Counted from the first letter of the stretch, positions 1 to 8,417 are shown. The stretch is 64,000 nucleotides of DNA from DASXIF01 sp036498145 (GCA_963708625.1 CAVPSV010000004.1:744001-808000), one strand, 5' to 3'. Numbers and translations: made by a program. The notes: a model not told the origin generated them from the sequence alone.

Positions 1-2
1 CC

Positions 3-467
3 GAGCGGTCGTCGTTCGCGCTGCCGATGTTCGGGATGGATCTCGATCTGGCCGGCCTGCTCGCGCTGCGGGTCGCCGAGCACGCCGTGCACACCTGGGA
101 CATCGAGGTCATCCTCGATCCCAGCGCCACGGTGGCGCCCGACGCCGTTGACCTCGTGATCGACAACATCGCGATGACCGCCAACCGTGCCGGCAAGCCC
201 GCGACCGGCACCGACGCGGCCATCGGCGCCAGCACCGGCCCGTGGACGATTCACACCACCGAGCCGTCCAAGCAATTCCGCCTCACCGCGGACGGCGAGC
301 ACGTCAACCTGGCCGAGGACGACGAACCTGCCAACGACGCGACCGTGCACCTGCCCGCCGAGGCGTTCATCCGTCTCGTCTACGGCCGGCTCGACCCGGA
401 CCACACGCCCGCCGACGTCGACGACGCAACGCTGGCCGAGTTCCGCGCGATGTTCACCGGCGTCTGA
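3..467 (+). CDS. Maleylpyruvate isomerase family mycothiol-dependent enzyme, C-terminal part (5' end outside window)
   Basis: The reading frame is open from the first bases of the window, so this is the last ~154 residues of a protein that starts upstream. The segment RVAEHAVHTWDIE matches the helix that closes the DinB-like N-terminal metal-binding domain in this family. The residues after it look like the family's small C-terminal domain. Family members use mycothiol as cofactor in isomerisation or conjugation reactions in the cytosol; the substrate here cannot be told. The catalytic His-rich N-terminus is not visible. The 184 bases after the stop hold no gene and lead into a palindrome upstream of the next transporter. 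Confidence 0.75.
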   Translation, partial: ERSSFALPMFGMDLDLAGLLALRVAEHAVHTWDIEVILDPSATVAPDAVDLVIDNIAMTANRAGKPATGTDAAIGASTGPWTIHTTEPSKQFRLTADGEHVNLAEDDEPANDATVHLPAEAFIRLVYGRLDPDHTPADVDDATLAEFRAMFTGV

Positions 468-577
468 GAGCGACCCGCGACCCGAGCGCACCTCGTCCCG
501 TGGGTGGCGCCGGCGCCGGACGACACCGCGGCTGAGCGGCGAAAACACCAGGCGGCCGGTGACCTACGTCTCGCCGC

Positions 578-610
578 CTAATCATCCGGAGCACCCCTCC
601 GGATGATTAG
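578..610. promoter_or_regulatory. Perfect 14-bp inverted repeat, likely operator of the TetR regulator encoded at 2135
   Basis: Two perfect 14-base arms, CTAATCATCCGGAG and its complement, are separated by five bases. The element ends 41 bases before the GTG of the efflux pump. It lacks a following T-run, so it does not look like an intrinsic terminator. A TetR-family gene follows the pump, and such repressors usually bind palindromes upstream of the pump they control. The binding assignment is inference. Confidence 0.6.
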
Positions 611-613
611 ATT

Positions 614-631
614 GCGGAGTCACCGCTCCGC
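614..631. promoter_or_regulatory. Second small inverted repeat in the pump leader
   Basis: GCGGAG (614-619) and CTCCGC (626-631) form a 6-bp stem with a 6-base loop directly after the large palindrome. The arms resemble the inner ends of its arms (CCGGAG/CTCCGG). It could be a degenerate extra repressor half-site pair or an mRNA hairpin ahead of the Shine-Dalgarno AAGGA at 641-645. Confidence 0.3.
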
Positions 632-651
632 ATACAGTCGAAGGATTCCGC

Positions 652-2133
652 GTGCCCCCGCTCGCCGCACCACGTTCTCGCTACCAGATCACCTTCGCCG
701 TGATCCTGGTGGCCACCGCCTCGTACTCGCTGCTGCAATCCCTGGTCCTGCCGGTATTACCGACCATCCAGGCCAGCCTGCATACCTCGCAAAGCGCGGT
801 GACCTGGGTGCTCACCGCGTACCTGCTCTCGGCCGCAGTGGCGACCCCGATCGTCGGGCGCGTCGGTGACATCGTCGGCAAGAAGAAGACGCTGGTCTGG
901 GTGTTGGCGGTCCTGGCGGTCGGCACCCTGCTCGCCGCCATCGCCACCAACATCGGCGTCATGCTCGTCGCCCGCGTGATCCAGGGAGCCGGCGGTGCGG
1001 TGCTTCCACTCGCCTTCGGCATCGTGCGGGACGAATTCCCACGGGAGAAGGTCGTCAGCGCCGTCAGCACGACGGCGGCCCTGCTCGCCGTCGGCGGCGG
1101 ACTCGGCATCGTGCTCGCCGGACCGATCGTGGACACGTTGGACTACCACTTCCTGTTCTGGATCCCGCTGGTGTTCATCGTCGGTGCCGCAATCGCCGCG
1201 CATGTATTCGTGCCGGAGTCGGACAACACCACGCCGGGGCGGATCAATGTCCTGCCGGCGGTGTTGCTCACCGGGTGGCTGGTCGCGTTGCTGGTCGCCG
1301 TCAGCGAGGGCAGCGAGTGGGGCTGGGGTTCGGCACGCACACTCGGCCTGCTCGTCGCCTCGGTGGTGCTGATCATCGCCTGGGTACGGTGCGAGGTTCG
1401 CAGCGACGACCCGCTGATCGACATGAGGATGATGCGCATCCCCTCGGTGTGGACGACAAACCTGGTCGCGCTGCTGTTCGGCGTCGGGATGTATTCGGTG
1501 ATGGCATTCCTGCCCGAGTTCCTGCAGACCAAGACCAGCCACGGCTACGGCTTCAGTGCGAGCATCACCACCTCGGGCCTGTTCCTGCTGCCGATGACGG
1601 CGGTGATGTTCGTTTGCGGCCTGTGGTCCGGCCGATTGGCGGCGCGATGGGGCTCCAAGTTGGTCCTGGTGATCGGATCAGCGGTGAGCGTCATCCCATT
1701 CGCCCTGCTCGCCTTCGCCCATGACCACAAGTGGGAGATCTACCTCGCGTCCGGCCTGCTCGGTGTCGGCCTCGGCTTCGCCTTCGCAGCGATGTCGAAC
1801 ATCATCGTGGAGTCCGTGCCACCGAGCCAGACCGGCGTCGCCAGCGGGATGAACGCCAACATCCGCACCATCGGCGGATCGATCGGTGCTGCCGTCACCT
1901 CGATGGTCATCCTCGCCGGGACGCCGAGCGGCGGGATCCCGAAGGAGTCCGGCTACACGCACGGCTTCCTGCTGCTGCTCATCGCCAGCGTGCTCGCCAC
2001 CGCCGCCGCAGTGATCATCCCGACCGCCCGCCGCCGGGCAGAGCGTACGTACCAACCCGACGAACAGCACCCCATCGTCAAGAACGCGGAAACCGCGCTC
2101 GTGGCCGGGGCAACCCTGGTCGAGGTCGAATAG
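652..2133 (+). CDS. MFS drug efflux transporter, DHA2 (EmrB/QacA-like) family
   Basis: A 493-residue polytopic membrane protein with the length and spread of hydrophobic segments of the 14-helix drug:H+ antiporters. The loop-2 motif is GRVGDIVGKKKT (about residues 70-81), followed by the family segment RVIQGAGGAVLP near residue 107. The GTG start is supported by AAGGA six bases upstream. The gene is followed after one base by a TetR regulator, the usual arrangement for an inducible multidrug exporter. It sits behind a strong palindrome at 578-610 that probably controls it. Substrates cannot be predicted. Confidence 0.88.
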   Translation: MPPLAAPRSRYQITFAVILVATASYSLLQSLVLPVLPTIQASLHTSQSAVTWVLTAYLLSAAVATPIVGRVGDIVGKKKTLVWVLAVLAVGTLLAAIATNIGVMLVARVIQGAGGAVLPLAFGIVRDEFPREKVVSAVSTTAALLAVGGGLGIVLAGPIVDTLDYHFLFWIPLVFIVGAAIAAHVFVPESDNTTPGRINVLPAVLLTGWLVALLVAVSEGSEWGWGSARTLGLLVASVVLIIAWVRCEVRSDDPLIDMRMMRIPSVWTTNLVALLFGVGMYSVMAFLPEFLQTKTSHGYGFSASITTSGLFLLPMTAVMFVCGLWSGRLAARWGSKLVLVIGSAVSVIPFALLAFAHDHKWEIYLASGLLGVGLGFAFAAMSNIIVESVPPSQTGVASGMNANIRTIGGSIGAAVTSMVILAGTPSGGIPKESGYTHGFLLLLIASVLATAAAVIIPTARRRAERTYQPDEQHPIVKNAETALVAGATLVEVE

Positions 2134-2134
2134 C

Positions 2135-2728
2135 GTGCCGAGCGAGCAGACCCTGCGCCGTGACGCGGCCGCCAACCGCGAGCGACTGATCGTCGCCGCT
2201 ATCGAAATCTTCAACGAAGACGGAATCGAAGCCGGCGTCGAACAGATCGCCCAGCGCGCCGGCGTGGGCATCGGCACGCTGTACCGCCGCTTCCCGACGA
2301 AGGAGGCGCTGGTCGACCACCTGGTCGACGCGCTGCTGTCGGAGATGATCGCCGCCGCCGACAGCGCGCGCGAAGTGCCGGGCGGACACGGCCTCGAGCA
2401 GTACGTGCGGGCCGTGGGAGATCAGCTGTCCCGGCACCGGGGCTGCCTGTCGCGGCTGTGGGGCGGTGGCGACATCACTCGGATCAACGAACTCCGAGCC
2501 CGTCAGCACACCCTGCTGATCGAGGCACAACAGGCCGGGGTCATTCGCGCCGACGTCGGCGCCACCGATCTCACCGTGCTGCTCTGGTCATTGCGCGGCA
2601 TCGTGGAAAGCAGCGGCGACGCAGCGCAGCGGGCCTGTCGACGTCATCTGGACATCGCATTCGCCGGGCTGCGCCCGGGCCTAGCGACACTGACCAATCC
2701 GCCGCTCACCACACGCCAGCTGAGCTGA
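2135..2728 (+). CDS. TetR family transcriptional regulator
   Basis: A 197-residue protein. The N-terminal helix-turn-helix is typical of TetR: RERLIVAAIEIF, then EQIAQRAGVGIGTLYRRF (about residues 13-57). The C-terminal ligand domain is variable. The GTG start lies one base after the pump's stop codon, so the two are translated from one mRNA. It probably represses its own operon through the palindrome at 578-610 and is released by a pump substrate; that is inference from arrangement. Confidence 0.9.
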   Translation: MPSEQTLRRDAAANRERLIVAAIEIFNEDGIEAGVEQIAQRAGVGIGTLYRRFPTKEALVDHLVDALLSEMIAAADSAREVPGGHGLEQYVRAVGDQLSRHRGCLSRLWGGGDITRINELRARQHTLLIEAQQAGVIRADVGATDLTVLLWSLRGIVESSGDAAQRACRRHLDIAFAGLRPGLATLTNPPLTTRQLS

Positions 2729-2949
2729 CGGGGCGCAGGCGGCACAGGTACCGCGTCCGATTCCGAGCCCGGGACCGACGTGGCAGGGGTGCTACCGTAG
2801 GTGACGTTAGGCATCAGTCCTACACGTCGTGACGCGCGGGATTCTTGCAGCGCGCGACCTCGTCTCCGACCACTTCTCGGATCAAGTGCGTCGCACGTGA
2901 TCCGACGAGTCCCATTCCGGACGACTCGCAGGTCCGAGAGGAGCGCCTG

Positions 2950-3387
2950 ATGCCCATCGTCGTCGACCAAGTGCGGCTGCTCCTCGCCGAGCACCCGACT
3001 CTTCGTGATCATCTGCACGGGGCCTGGTGGCCACGTAGCGGCGATATCACCGGCGAACTCGCCCCGTTGCTGCGCGTTGTCGCGGCGCGGGCGCGGGTCG
3101 TCTTCGGCGTGGCCCTGAACCGGGACGAATGGCCGGGCGCGCCGCTTGCGCTGCATCCGACCATCACCGGACGGGTGAAGGTCGCGTGGTACGGCTTGAG
3201 CGAACCGCACCTGATGGTGCTGCGGCTGGACCGGCAACGGAAGCTGGCCCTGCTGGTGGTGCCGCCGGAGACGCTGGAGAACGTCGCGCTGGCGGCCATG
3301 CTGATGGCCTCCCAGCCGGGAAACGACCGCACCACCACCGACGTCCTCGCCCGCGCAGCGGCCCGGACTGCGACCATCGCCAGCTGA
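2950..3387 (+). CDS. DUF5994 family protein
   Basis: A 145-residue protein. The pattern HGAWWPRSGD near the start, then LRLDRQRKLALLVVPPET near residue 95, matches the actinobacterial DUF5994 family, whose function is unknown. I chose ATG 2950 over an in-frame upstream start because GAGAGGAG sits seven bases before it and the conserved part begins soon after. The 221-base gap upstream holds no gene and presumably contains the promoter. A small unknown protein follows after 51 bases. Confidence 0.72.
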   Translation: MPIVVDQVRLLLAEHPTLRDHLHGAWWPRSGDITGELAPLLRVVAARARVVFGVALNRDEWPGAPLALHPTITGRVKVAWYGLSEPHLMVLRLDRQRKLALLVVPPETLENVALAAMLMASQPGNDRTTTDVLARAAARTATIAS

Positions 3388-3438
3388 GCAGTGCAGTACC
3401 TCAGCTAGGCGAGGACACGCAGGAAGGAGATTCCAGCC

Positions 3439-3627
3439 ATGGCTTATTTGCACTACGGAGCCGAGCTGCGACTCGACCTCGACGCCGCCGCCAGCAAGAT
3501 CGCCGGTGAAGCGATCGGAGCCCACGCGACACGGGGCGGCTGGGTGAGCGTCACCGACAAAGAGGGCCGCACCTGGTCGTTACTAATCACCACGGGAATA
3601 CCGATCTGGATGAACGAGGACGAGTAG
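3439..3627 (+). CDS. Small hypothetical protein (62 aa)
   Basis: A short acidic protein with a clear ribosome site (GGAAGGAGA, about 10 bases before ATG). It has no membrane segment, no cysteines and no motif I recognise. The middle (GGWVSVTDKEGRTWSLLI) looks like two beta strands. It follows the DUF5994 gene on the same strand. The ribosome site and high-GC codon use support it as a real gene; function unknown. Confidence 0.55.
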   Translation: MAYLHYGAELRLDLDAAASKIAGEAIGAHATRGGWVSVTDKEGRTWSLLITTGIPIWMNEDE

Positions 3628-3674
3628 CCGGATACCTCCGGCGTCGCCTGAACGTCGGGTGGCTGCTGAGTCAC

Positions 3675-3693
3675 CTGTTATCCTTGGTAACAG
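3675..3693. promoter_or_regulatory. Inverted repeat in the helicase leader
   Basis: CTGTTA (3675-3680) and TAACAG (3688-3693) flank a seven-base centre, about 120 bases before the DEAD-box helicase start. It may be an operator or a leader hairpin; DEAD-box helicase genes often have long regulated leaders. No T-run follows it. Confidence 0.35.
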
Positions 3694-3811
3694 CGGCATT
3701 CGCGCCGCACCTCTGCGGGCGAGCCTCCCGCCTCGGTCTTGCTGATCGCCAGCCATCCACGACGGAAAAGCTGCAGCTGATCGCGGACCATTCATCTCGT
3801 TGGGAAATTTT

Positions 3812-5275
3812 GTGACCACAGCAACATCGAACCCTGTCTCCGCGCGCCCGAACGGCCGGCAACGGCCGCATCGCGCTCGCGCGCTCAGCCCCGTCGCCCA
3901 GGCGGCGACGGCAACCGATTTCGCCAGCATCGGCGTGCCGGCTGCCCTCGTCTCGGCCTTGTCCGAAGGTGGCATCCATACCCCCACCCCGATCCAGACC
4001 GCCTCCATCCCGGATGCGCTCGCCGGGCGTGACGTGCTCGGGCGTGCGCACACCGGTTCCGGCAAGACCCTCGCCTTCGGCCTGCCCATGCTGAGCCGGC
4101 TGGCCGCTGCCGACGCGGGAAACCGCGCCTCCGGACGGCCTCGCGGCCTGGTGGTGCTACCGACGCGCGAACTCGCGCAGCAAGTCGAGACCGCATTGCG
4201 GCCGTTGGCGCGACGCGTCCACCTGAGCACGGCAACCGTGGTCGGCGGGGCGTCGATGAGCAACCAGATCCAGCAACTGCGCCGCGGCGTGGATGTCCTC
4301 ATCGCGACTCCTGGGCGCCTGCTCGACCTGCTCGAACGGCGTGCGTTGACGCTGGACGGGATCGAGATCGTCGTGCTCGACGAAGCCGACCACATGGCCG
4401 ACCTCGGCTTCATGCCCGCGGTCACCCGCATCCTCGACGCCATGCCGTCGACGCGGCAGTGCCTGCTGTACTCCGCCACCCTCGATCGCGGTGTCGACAA
4501 GCTCGTGACGCGTTACCTGCACCGACCGGTGACGCACCGCATCGACGAAGCGGACCTGCCGAGTGACGTCATCGATCACCGTGTCTTCCGGCTCGCGCAC
4601 ACCGACAAGACGACGGTCGCTGCCGAGATCGCCAGCAACAGCCCGCGCTCGCTGTTCTTCGTGCGCACCAAGCACGGCGCCGACCGGCTGGCCCGCCAGC
4701 TGCGCACCGCCGGCGTGTCCGCCACCGCGTTGCACGGCAACCTGAACCAGAACCAGCGGCGCCGCGCACTGGACGCGTTCTCCTCCGGCAAGAGCACCAC
4801 GCTGGTGGCCACCGATGTCGCCGCCCGCGGCCTGCATATCGACAGCCTCGACCTCGTCGTGCACTACGACCCGCCGACAGACGCCAAGGTGTATGCGCAC
4901 CGTTCCGGTCGCACCGCCCGCGCCGGCGCAACCGGAACCGTCCTCGCACTCGCCGAGCCGCACCAGCAGCGTGACCTGTCCACCATGCACGCTGCGGCCG
5001 GCATCCAGGCCACGACGACGGGGGTCACCCCCGGGCACCCGGCAATCCGGAGCCTGACCGCAACGTCGGATCGGCCGACGGCGACCGCGCTCGCGCCCGC
5101 GCCCGCGCAGTCGGACCGCCGACCGCGGACCGGCGAGGTCGACGCACCGCACCGCGCGCCGAACCGCGGCGAGCACCGCGGCGAGGCCACGCATCGCGGT
5201 GGCGGCGCGCCACACCGCGGCGGCCAGCGCAGAGGCCATCGCGGCGGCGGCCACCGCGGCCGAGCCACGTCGTAA
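3812..5275 (+). CDS. DEAD-box ATP-dependent RNA helicase (RhlE/DeaD type)
   Basis: About 487 residues with all core motifs: the Q-motif region (TPTPIQ), Walker A AHTGSGKT near residue 80, PTREL, DEAD near residue 190, SAT, and HRSGRTARAG of motif VI. It unwinds structured RNA using ATP, typically in ribosome assembly or cold adaptation. The C-terminal ~70 residues are disordered and rich in His-Arg-Gly-Gly units, a probable RNA-binding tail. GTG 3812 is chosen; an in-frame TTG at 3800 is the alternative, and neither has a clear Shine-Dalgarno. The ~180-base leader carries the inverted repeat at 3675. Confidence 0.92.
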   Translation: MTTATSNPVSARPNGRQRPHRARALSPVAQAATATDFASIGVPAALVSALSEGGIHTPTPIQTASIPDALAGRDVLGRAHTGSGKTLAFGLPMLSRLAAADAGNRASGRPRGLVVLPTRELAQQVETALRPLARRVHLSTATVVGGASMSNQIQQLRRGVDVLIATPGRLLDLLERRALTLDGIEIVVLDEADHMADLGFMPAVTRILDAMPSTRQCLLYSATLDRGVDKLVTRYLHRPVTHRIDEADLPSDVIDHRVFRLAHTDKTTVAAEIASNSPRSLFFVRTKHGADRLARQLRTAGVSATALHGNLNQNQRRRALDAFSSGKSTTLVATDVAARGLHIDSLDLVVHYDPPTDAKVYAHRSGRTARAGATGTVLALAEPHQQRDLSTMHAAAGIQATTTGVTPGHPAIRSLTATSDRPTATALAPAPAQSDRRPRTGEVDAPHRAPNRGEHRGEATHRGGGAPHRGGQRRGHRGGGHRGRATS

Positions 5276-5302
5276 CCGACACTCGCCACCGGCGACGAGG
5301 GC

Positions 5303-5779
5303 TCAGGCCGCGTGCGCGCGGACGTGCCATCGCACTATGCCGAAGCCATAGCTGATGGCTGCACGCAGCGGTTCGGGCTCGAGCCGGCCGTCCGCCGTCC
5401 GCGGCAGCGGCACGAATCGGGCGGTACCCGGGCTGGTCGCGGCCATCAGGTCCAGCAGCGTCTCGACTTCGGCCGGGTCGCGGACGACCTCCGGGGTCGC
5501 AGTGACGTCATGGCCGTTGATTCGCAGTAGCACCGGCCGCCCGTCGCTGACGTTGGCCGTCCACCTGCCACCGCCCGGCGTCAACAGGTCCGCACCGTCG
5601 CGGACGTAGCTCAGCGGCTGGCGATAGTGCCGGCCGGTCCGCCGGCCGGTGAGGTGCGCCAGCATCAGCCGACGTCCCGCGGGTGTCGGGAACCGCGCAG
5701 AGAGCATCAATCGCATCGGCCCGTTCACCATCCGCATGATCCGGGCACGCCGGCGTCGCGCCTGCATCGCATTCGACAT
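5303..5779 (-). CDS. Deazaflavin (F420)-dependent nitroreductase family protein
   Basis: A 158-residue protein. The segments LTGRRTGRHYRQPLSY and LLTPGGGRWTANV are typical of the split-barrel DUF385/Ddn family, members of which use F420H2 to reduce quinones or nitro compounds. The gene lies 18 bases downstream of a MarR regulator on the same strand, so it is probably the regulator's target in a two-gene operon. F420 use is inferred from the family. Confidence 0.8.
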   Translation of the reverse strand: MSNAMQARRRRARIMRMVNGPMRLMLSARFPTPAGRRLMLAHLTGRRTGRHYRQPLSYVRDGADLLTPGGGRWTANVSDGRPVLLRINGHDVTATPEVVRDPAEVETLLDLMAATSPGTARFVPLPRTADGRLEPEPLRAAISYGFGIVRWHVRAHAA

Positions 5780-5797
5780 CTCGATCCATCCCTTCTC

Positions 5798-6250
5798 TCA
5801 TGCCCATGGCGGGGCCACTTGCGCCCCGCCACCGACGTTGGCAACCAGTCGATCGAGAACATCCGCGGTCTGTGCCCGCGCCTGCGCCGGCACGCCGGCG
5901 GTGAGGCGACGGTCGAAGGCGACCGCGGATTCTCGAAGTTGCTCGAACAGCCGCTCGCCCGCCTCGGTCAGTTCGACCACGTGGACGCGCCGATTCGCCG
6001 CATCGCGGGTTCGGGTGATCAGGCCGGCGCGCTCCATCGCATTCAGGTGATGGGTCAGCGTCGCCTCGCCGATGCCCACTCCCGTGGCGAGCTGCCGCTG
6101 GTTCGTTGGCCGACGGACCTTCAGATTCAGCAGCACCAGCCACACCGGCAACGAACCGCCGGCATCGGTGAGCGCGTTGTCGAACGCCTGTCCGACGATC
6201 CGGGCTGCCTGGCTCAGGTGCAACCCGATAGGTAGCGATCGGCTAGCCAT
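5798..6250 (-). CDS. MarR family transcriptional regulator
   Basis: A 150-residue winged-helix protein. The recognition helix region is QLATGVGIGEATLTHHLNAMERAGLI (about 53-78), followed by the wing TRDAANRRVHVVELT. It is the first gene of an operon with the nitroreductase-family protein at 5303. A long palindrome at 6262-6288, just upstream of its ATG, is the likely binding site, giving autorepression that responds to a small ligand. The ligand is unknown. Confidence 0.88.
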   Translation of the reverse strand: MASRSLPIGLHLSQAARIVGQAFDNALTDAGGSLPVWLVLLNLKVRRPTNQRQLATGVGIGEATLTHHLNAMERAGLITRTRDAANRRVHVVELTEAGERLFEQLRESAVAFDRRLTAGVPAQARAQTADVLDRLVANVGGGAQVAPPWA

Positions 6251-6261
6251 TCACACATCCC

Positions 6262-6288
6262 TTCGAGATCGAACTATACGATATCGAA
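6262..6288. promoter_or_regulatory. Probable MarR operator (10-bp arms)
   Basis: TTCGAGATCG and CGATATCGAA are interrupted inverted repeats with one internal position unpaired and a 7-base spacer. The element lies 11 bases before the regulator's ATG. It overlaps a TATAGT-like sequence on the minus strand that could serve as the -10 box, so bound repressor would block transcription. Confidence 0.6.
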
Positions 6289-6349
6289 GTGTTTCTCGAT
6301 GTGTCCAGTGCCGACAGACTTCGCCCCTGATCAGCCCGGTAAGCGCTGA

Positions 6350-7774
6350 CTACACCCGATGCAGAACGGGGATCTCTCGACGATTCGCGGCAGTGTCAGT
6401 GTCGGTGCGAGACCCGGACCGCACCGTGCTCGTTCGGCGCAGCCCCATATTCGTTCGCCGCAGCGCCCCGCTCATTCGGTGCAGCGCCCCGCTCATTCGC
6501 TGCCGCGCCCCGCTCATTCGGTGCAGCGCCACCACGTAGGTAGCGACGCACGCGGTCACCGAGACGCCGGACGGCCCGAGCGCGTGCAGCAGCCAATGTC
6601 CGACTCCCGGGATCGCCAGCGCGGCCACCGCACCGGCGACCAGCCCGATCAACGCCACCGCCAGCCGCCGGCCGAGTCGCCGCGCGCGAGCGCCGACGCC
6701 GCTTACGCGCAGCCATGCCATGCGTATGCCGACGGCAGCCAACGCGATGTCCGTGCTCACCGTGAGCCATACCCACGACACGCCATGTGACCCGTGCGCC
6801 GACGCGGACGCCCAGCCCAGCACGAGGAACCACAACGGTCCGCGTCGCGCCAGCAGCAACGGCGCCGCCGCGAGTAGGTAGTAGTGGTGCCCGACGATGG
6901 GCGAGGCGAGCAGTGCGGCGAGCACGGACGAAGAGAACGTCATTGCCTCGCCGCGCCTTGATCCCACCAGCACCACCACCGCAGCGCATGCAAGCCCGAC
7001 GAGTTCCGCGACCGCTGTACCGAGCCCGGCGCGCGTCAGGACACCCTGCAGCCCGGACGTGTGCGGCAACTCGTGTGCCGACAGTTGGGAGAGCAATCGC
7101 GCGAACCCGAATGGCCCGATCGGCCCGAGTGACCAGCCGAGTGCGAGCAGTCCCAGCACTGTTGCGCTCGCCCGCCCGGCCGCACGGAACCGGCGGCCGA
7201 GAACCAACCATGCGAGCAAGGGCCAGCAGAACATCTTGAGCGTGATCAGCAGGCCGACCGCGAGGCCGACGCATGCCGGCCGCGAACGCCACCGCCAGGC
7301 CGCGCACGCACCGCAGAAGAGCAGGGCGTCGATCGTGCCCAGCTGCAGCCCGGCCAGCGTCGGGCTGGCGAGCAGCACCGCGGCGAACGCGCCGAGATCC
7401 CACCCACGGATGGCCCAGACACCGAAGCCGATGGCCGCCGCCGACACCGTCGCCATGAGCACCGCTGCCGCCGTCGGGGCGAGCACCGTGAACGGCACGA
7501 ACACCCATGCGCTCACCCACGGGTAGACGAACGCGGAGCCCGACCACACGGCTGGGGTGCCCAGCTCGGGATACGGCGAGCGGTGCTGCGCCACCGCGTG
7601 GCCGCCGGCGTAGAACGAGTGGAAGTCCATCGGTACGACGCCGCGCAGGAACACCACCCAGACCAGGGCGCTCAGCCCGGCCGCTGCGCCGAGCCAGCTG
7701 AGCCGGGACCGGCGGTATGCGTGGGACCGGGGCTGGGCAGGCAGCCCGATACCGAGTCGAATCGGACCATGCAC
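6350..7774 (-). CDS. Glycosyltransferase family 87 (GT-C) polyprenol-mannosyltransferase-like membrane protein
   Basis: A 474-residue protein with about ten hydrophobic segments. The DFHSFYAGGHAV motif (about 51-62) sits in the first outer loop, where GT-C enzymes place the catalytic aspartate. The family transfers mannose from a polyprenyl phosphate donor to lipid or cell-wall acceptors at the outer membrane face. The last ~60 residues are non-membrane, basic, and carry a run of seven-residue repeats (LHRMSGA type) encoded by the DNA repeat at 6421-6525. The start is a GTG with only weak ribosome signal. It appears to be transcribed alone. Confidence 0.72.
   Translation of the reverse strand: MHGPIRLGIGLPAQPRSHAYRRSRLSWLGAAAGLSALVWVVFLRGVVPMDFHSFYAGGHAVAQHRSPYPELGTPAVWSGSAFVYPWVSAWVFVPFTVLAPTAAAVLMATVSAAAIGFGVWAIRGWDLGAFAAVLLASPTLAGLQLGTIDALLFCGACAAWRWRSRPACVGLAVGLLITLKMFCWPLLAWLVLGRRFRAAGRASATVLGLLALGWSLGPIGPFGFARLLSQLSAHELPHTSGLQGVLTRAGLGTAVAELVGLACAAVVVLVGSRRGEAMTFSSSVLAALLASPIVGHHYYLLAAAPLLLARRGPLWFLVLGWASASAHGSHGVSWVWLTVSTDIALAAVGIRMAWLRVSGVGARARRLGRRLAVALIGLVAGAVAALAIPGVGHWLLHALGPSGVSVTACVATYVVALHRMSGARQRMSGALHRMSGALRRTNMGLRRTSTVRSGSRTDTDTAANRREIPVLHRV
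6421..6525. repeat. Five tandem 21-bp units inside the GT87 gene
   Basis: Units start at 6421, 6442, 6463, 6484 and 6505. The third and fifth are identical, the fourth differs by three bases, and the first two are degenerate. Each unit codes seven residues on the minus strand, so copy-number change keeps the frame. Confidence 0.9.
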
Positions 7775-7893
7775 GCACCGTCACCCGTTCGTCGTCCATC
7801 ACCCGGAACTCCTGGACGCCCGAGTTGCTGTCCAGGGGGACGACCGAGCAGGGCGGGCGATGACGAGGGTCGAATGATGACGGCGCGAAAGGC

Positions 7894-7947
7894 CAAAAAA
7901 GGTCGGGCGCGCGATACCTCCGCGGTGACAGAGATACGCGCGCCCGA
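7894..7947 (-). terminator. Intrinsic terminator after the DUF4242 gene
   Basis: Read on the minus strand, a perfect 11-bp stem (TCGGGCGCGCG with its complement, 7903-7913 and 7937-7947) with a 23-base loop begins nine bases past the stop codon. It is followed by CC and six T residues (7894-7899). This is a good Rho-independent terminator. Confidence 0.8.
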
Positions 7948-7955
7948 GTGGGTGC

Positions 7956-8228
7956 TCAGTGGTAGAAGTACGGGTCCAGCACGCTCACTTCAGTGACGGT
8001 GTCCACCGGCAGGCCGTTCAAGCCCGCCACCGCTCGGATGGCCTCCGGATTCGGGCCGTCATAGATGCAGAACGTCTTCGCCTTGTCCGAGCTGACGTAC
8101 GAATGCACCCAGCTGACGCCTTCCTTGCTGTTGTTGGCGACCACGGACAGGCACGTCTGCGCCCCGCCGTCATTCGTCGGGATGTTCAATCCGTCCGGAA
8201 ATGTGCGCTCCACCATGTAACGCGGCAT
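7956..8228 (-). CDS. DUF4242 / SCO4226-like nickel-binding protein
   Basis: A 90-residue ferredoxin-fold protein. It starts MPRYMVERTF and carries SKEGVSWVHSYVS and CIYDGPNPEAIR, the typical DUF4242 pattern. The Streptomyces relative SCO4226 binds nickel; the physiological role is unknown. ATG 8228 is chosen because AGGGAGGA precedes it at good spacing and family members begin there. The gene is monocistronic, with its own terminator at 7894-7947. Confidence 0.82.
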   Translation of the reverse strand: MPRYMVERTFPDGLNIPTNDGGAQTCLSVVANNSKEGVSWVHSYVSSDKAKTFCIYDGPNPEAIRAVAGLNGLPVDTVTEVSVLDPYFYH

Positions 8229-8417
8229 GCGATCCTCCCTAATTCGATGTGCTGACCACATCGAAGGTAGGGCTGCTGCCGCCCAGGCGCATCGTCTGCC
8301 GATACCTAATTGCATCCAGCGGCATACCTAGGTCGCGGCGCGGGTGGGTTCCGACTCGAAAGCCGGAGCCCACCCGTACCCGTCGACGGCCGCCAGCGGA
8401 CTGGTCTGGCCGAACCG

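Noticed and set aside
578..610. Palindrome considered as an intrinsic terminator of the upstream gene
   Set aside because: No T-run follows, and the AT-containing arms lie in the next gene's promoter position; an operator fits better.
6396..7802. Second 468-codon minus-strand frame over the GT87 gene
   Set aside because: Same-strand alternate frame with Arg/Ala/Gly bias and no membrane pattern; the GT87 frame has regular hydrophobic segments.
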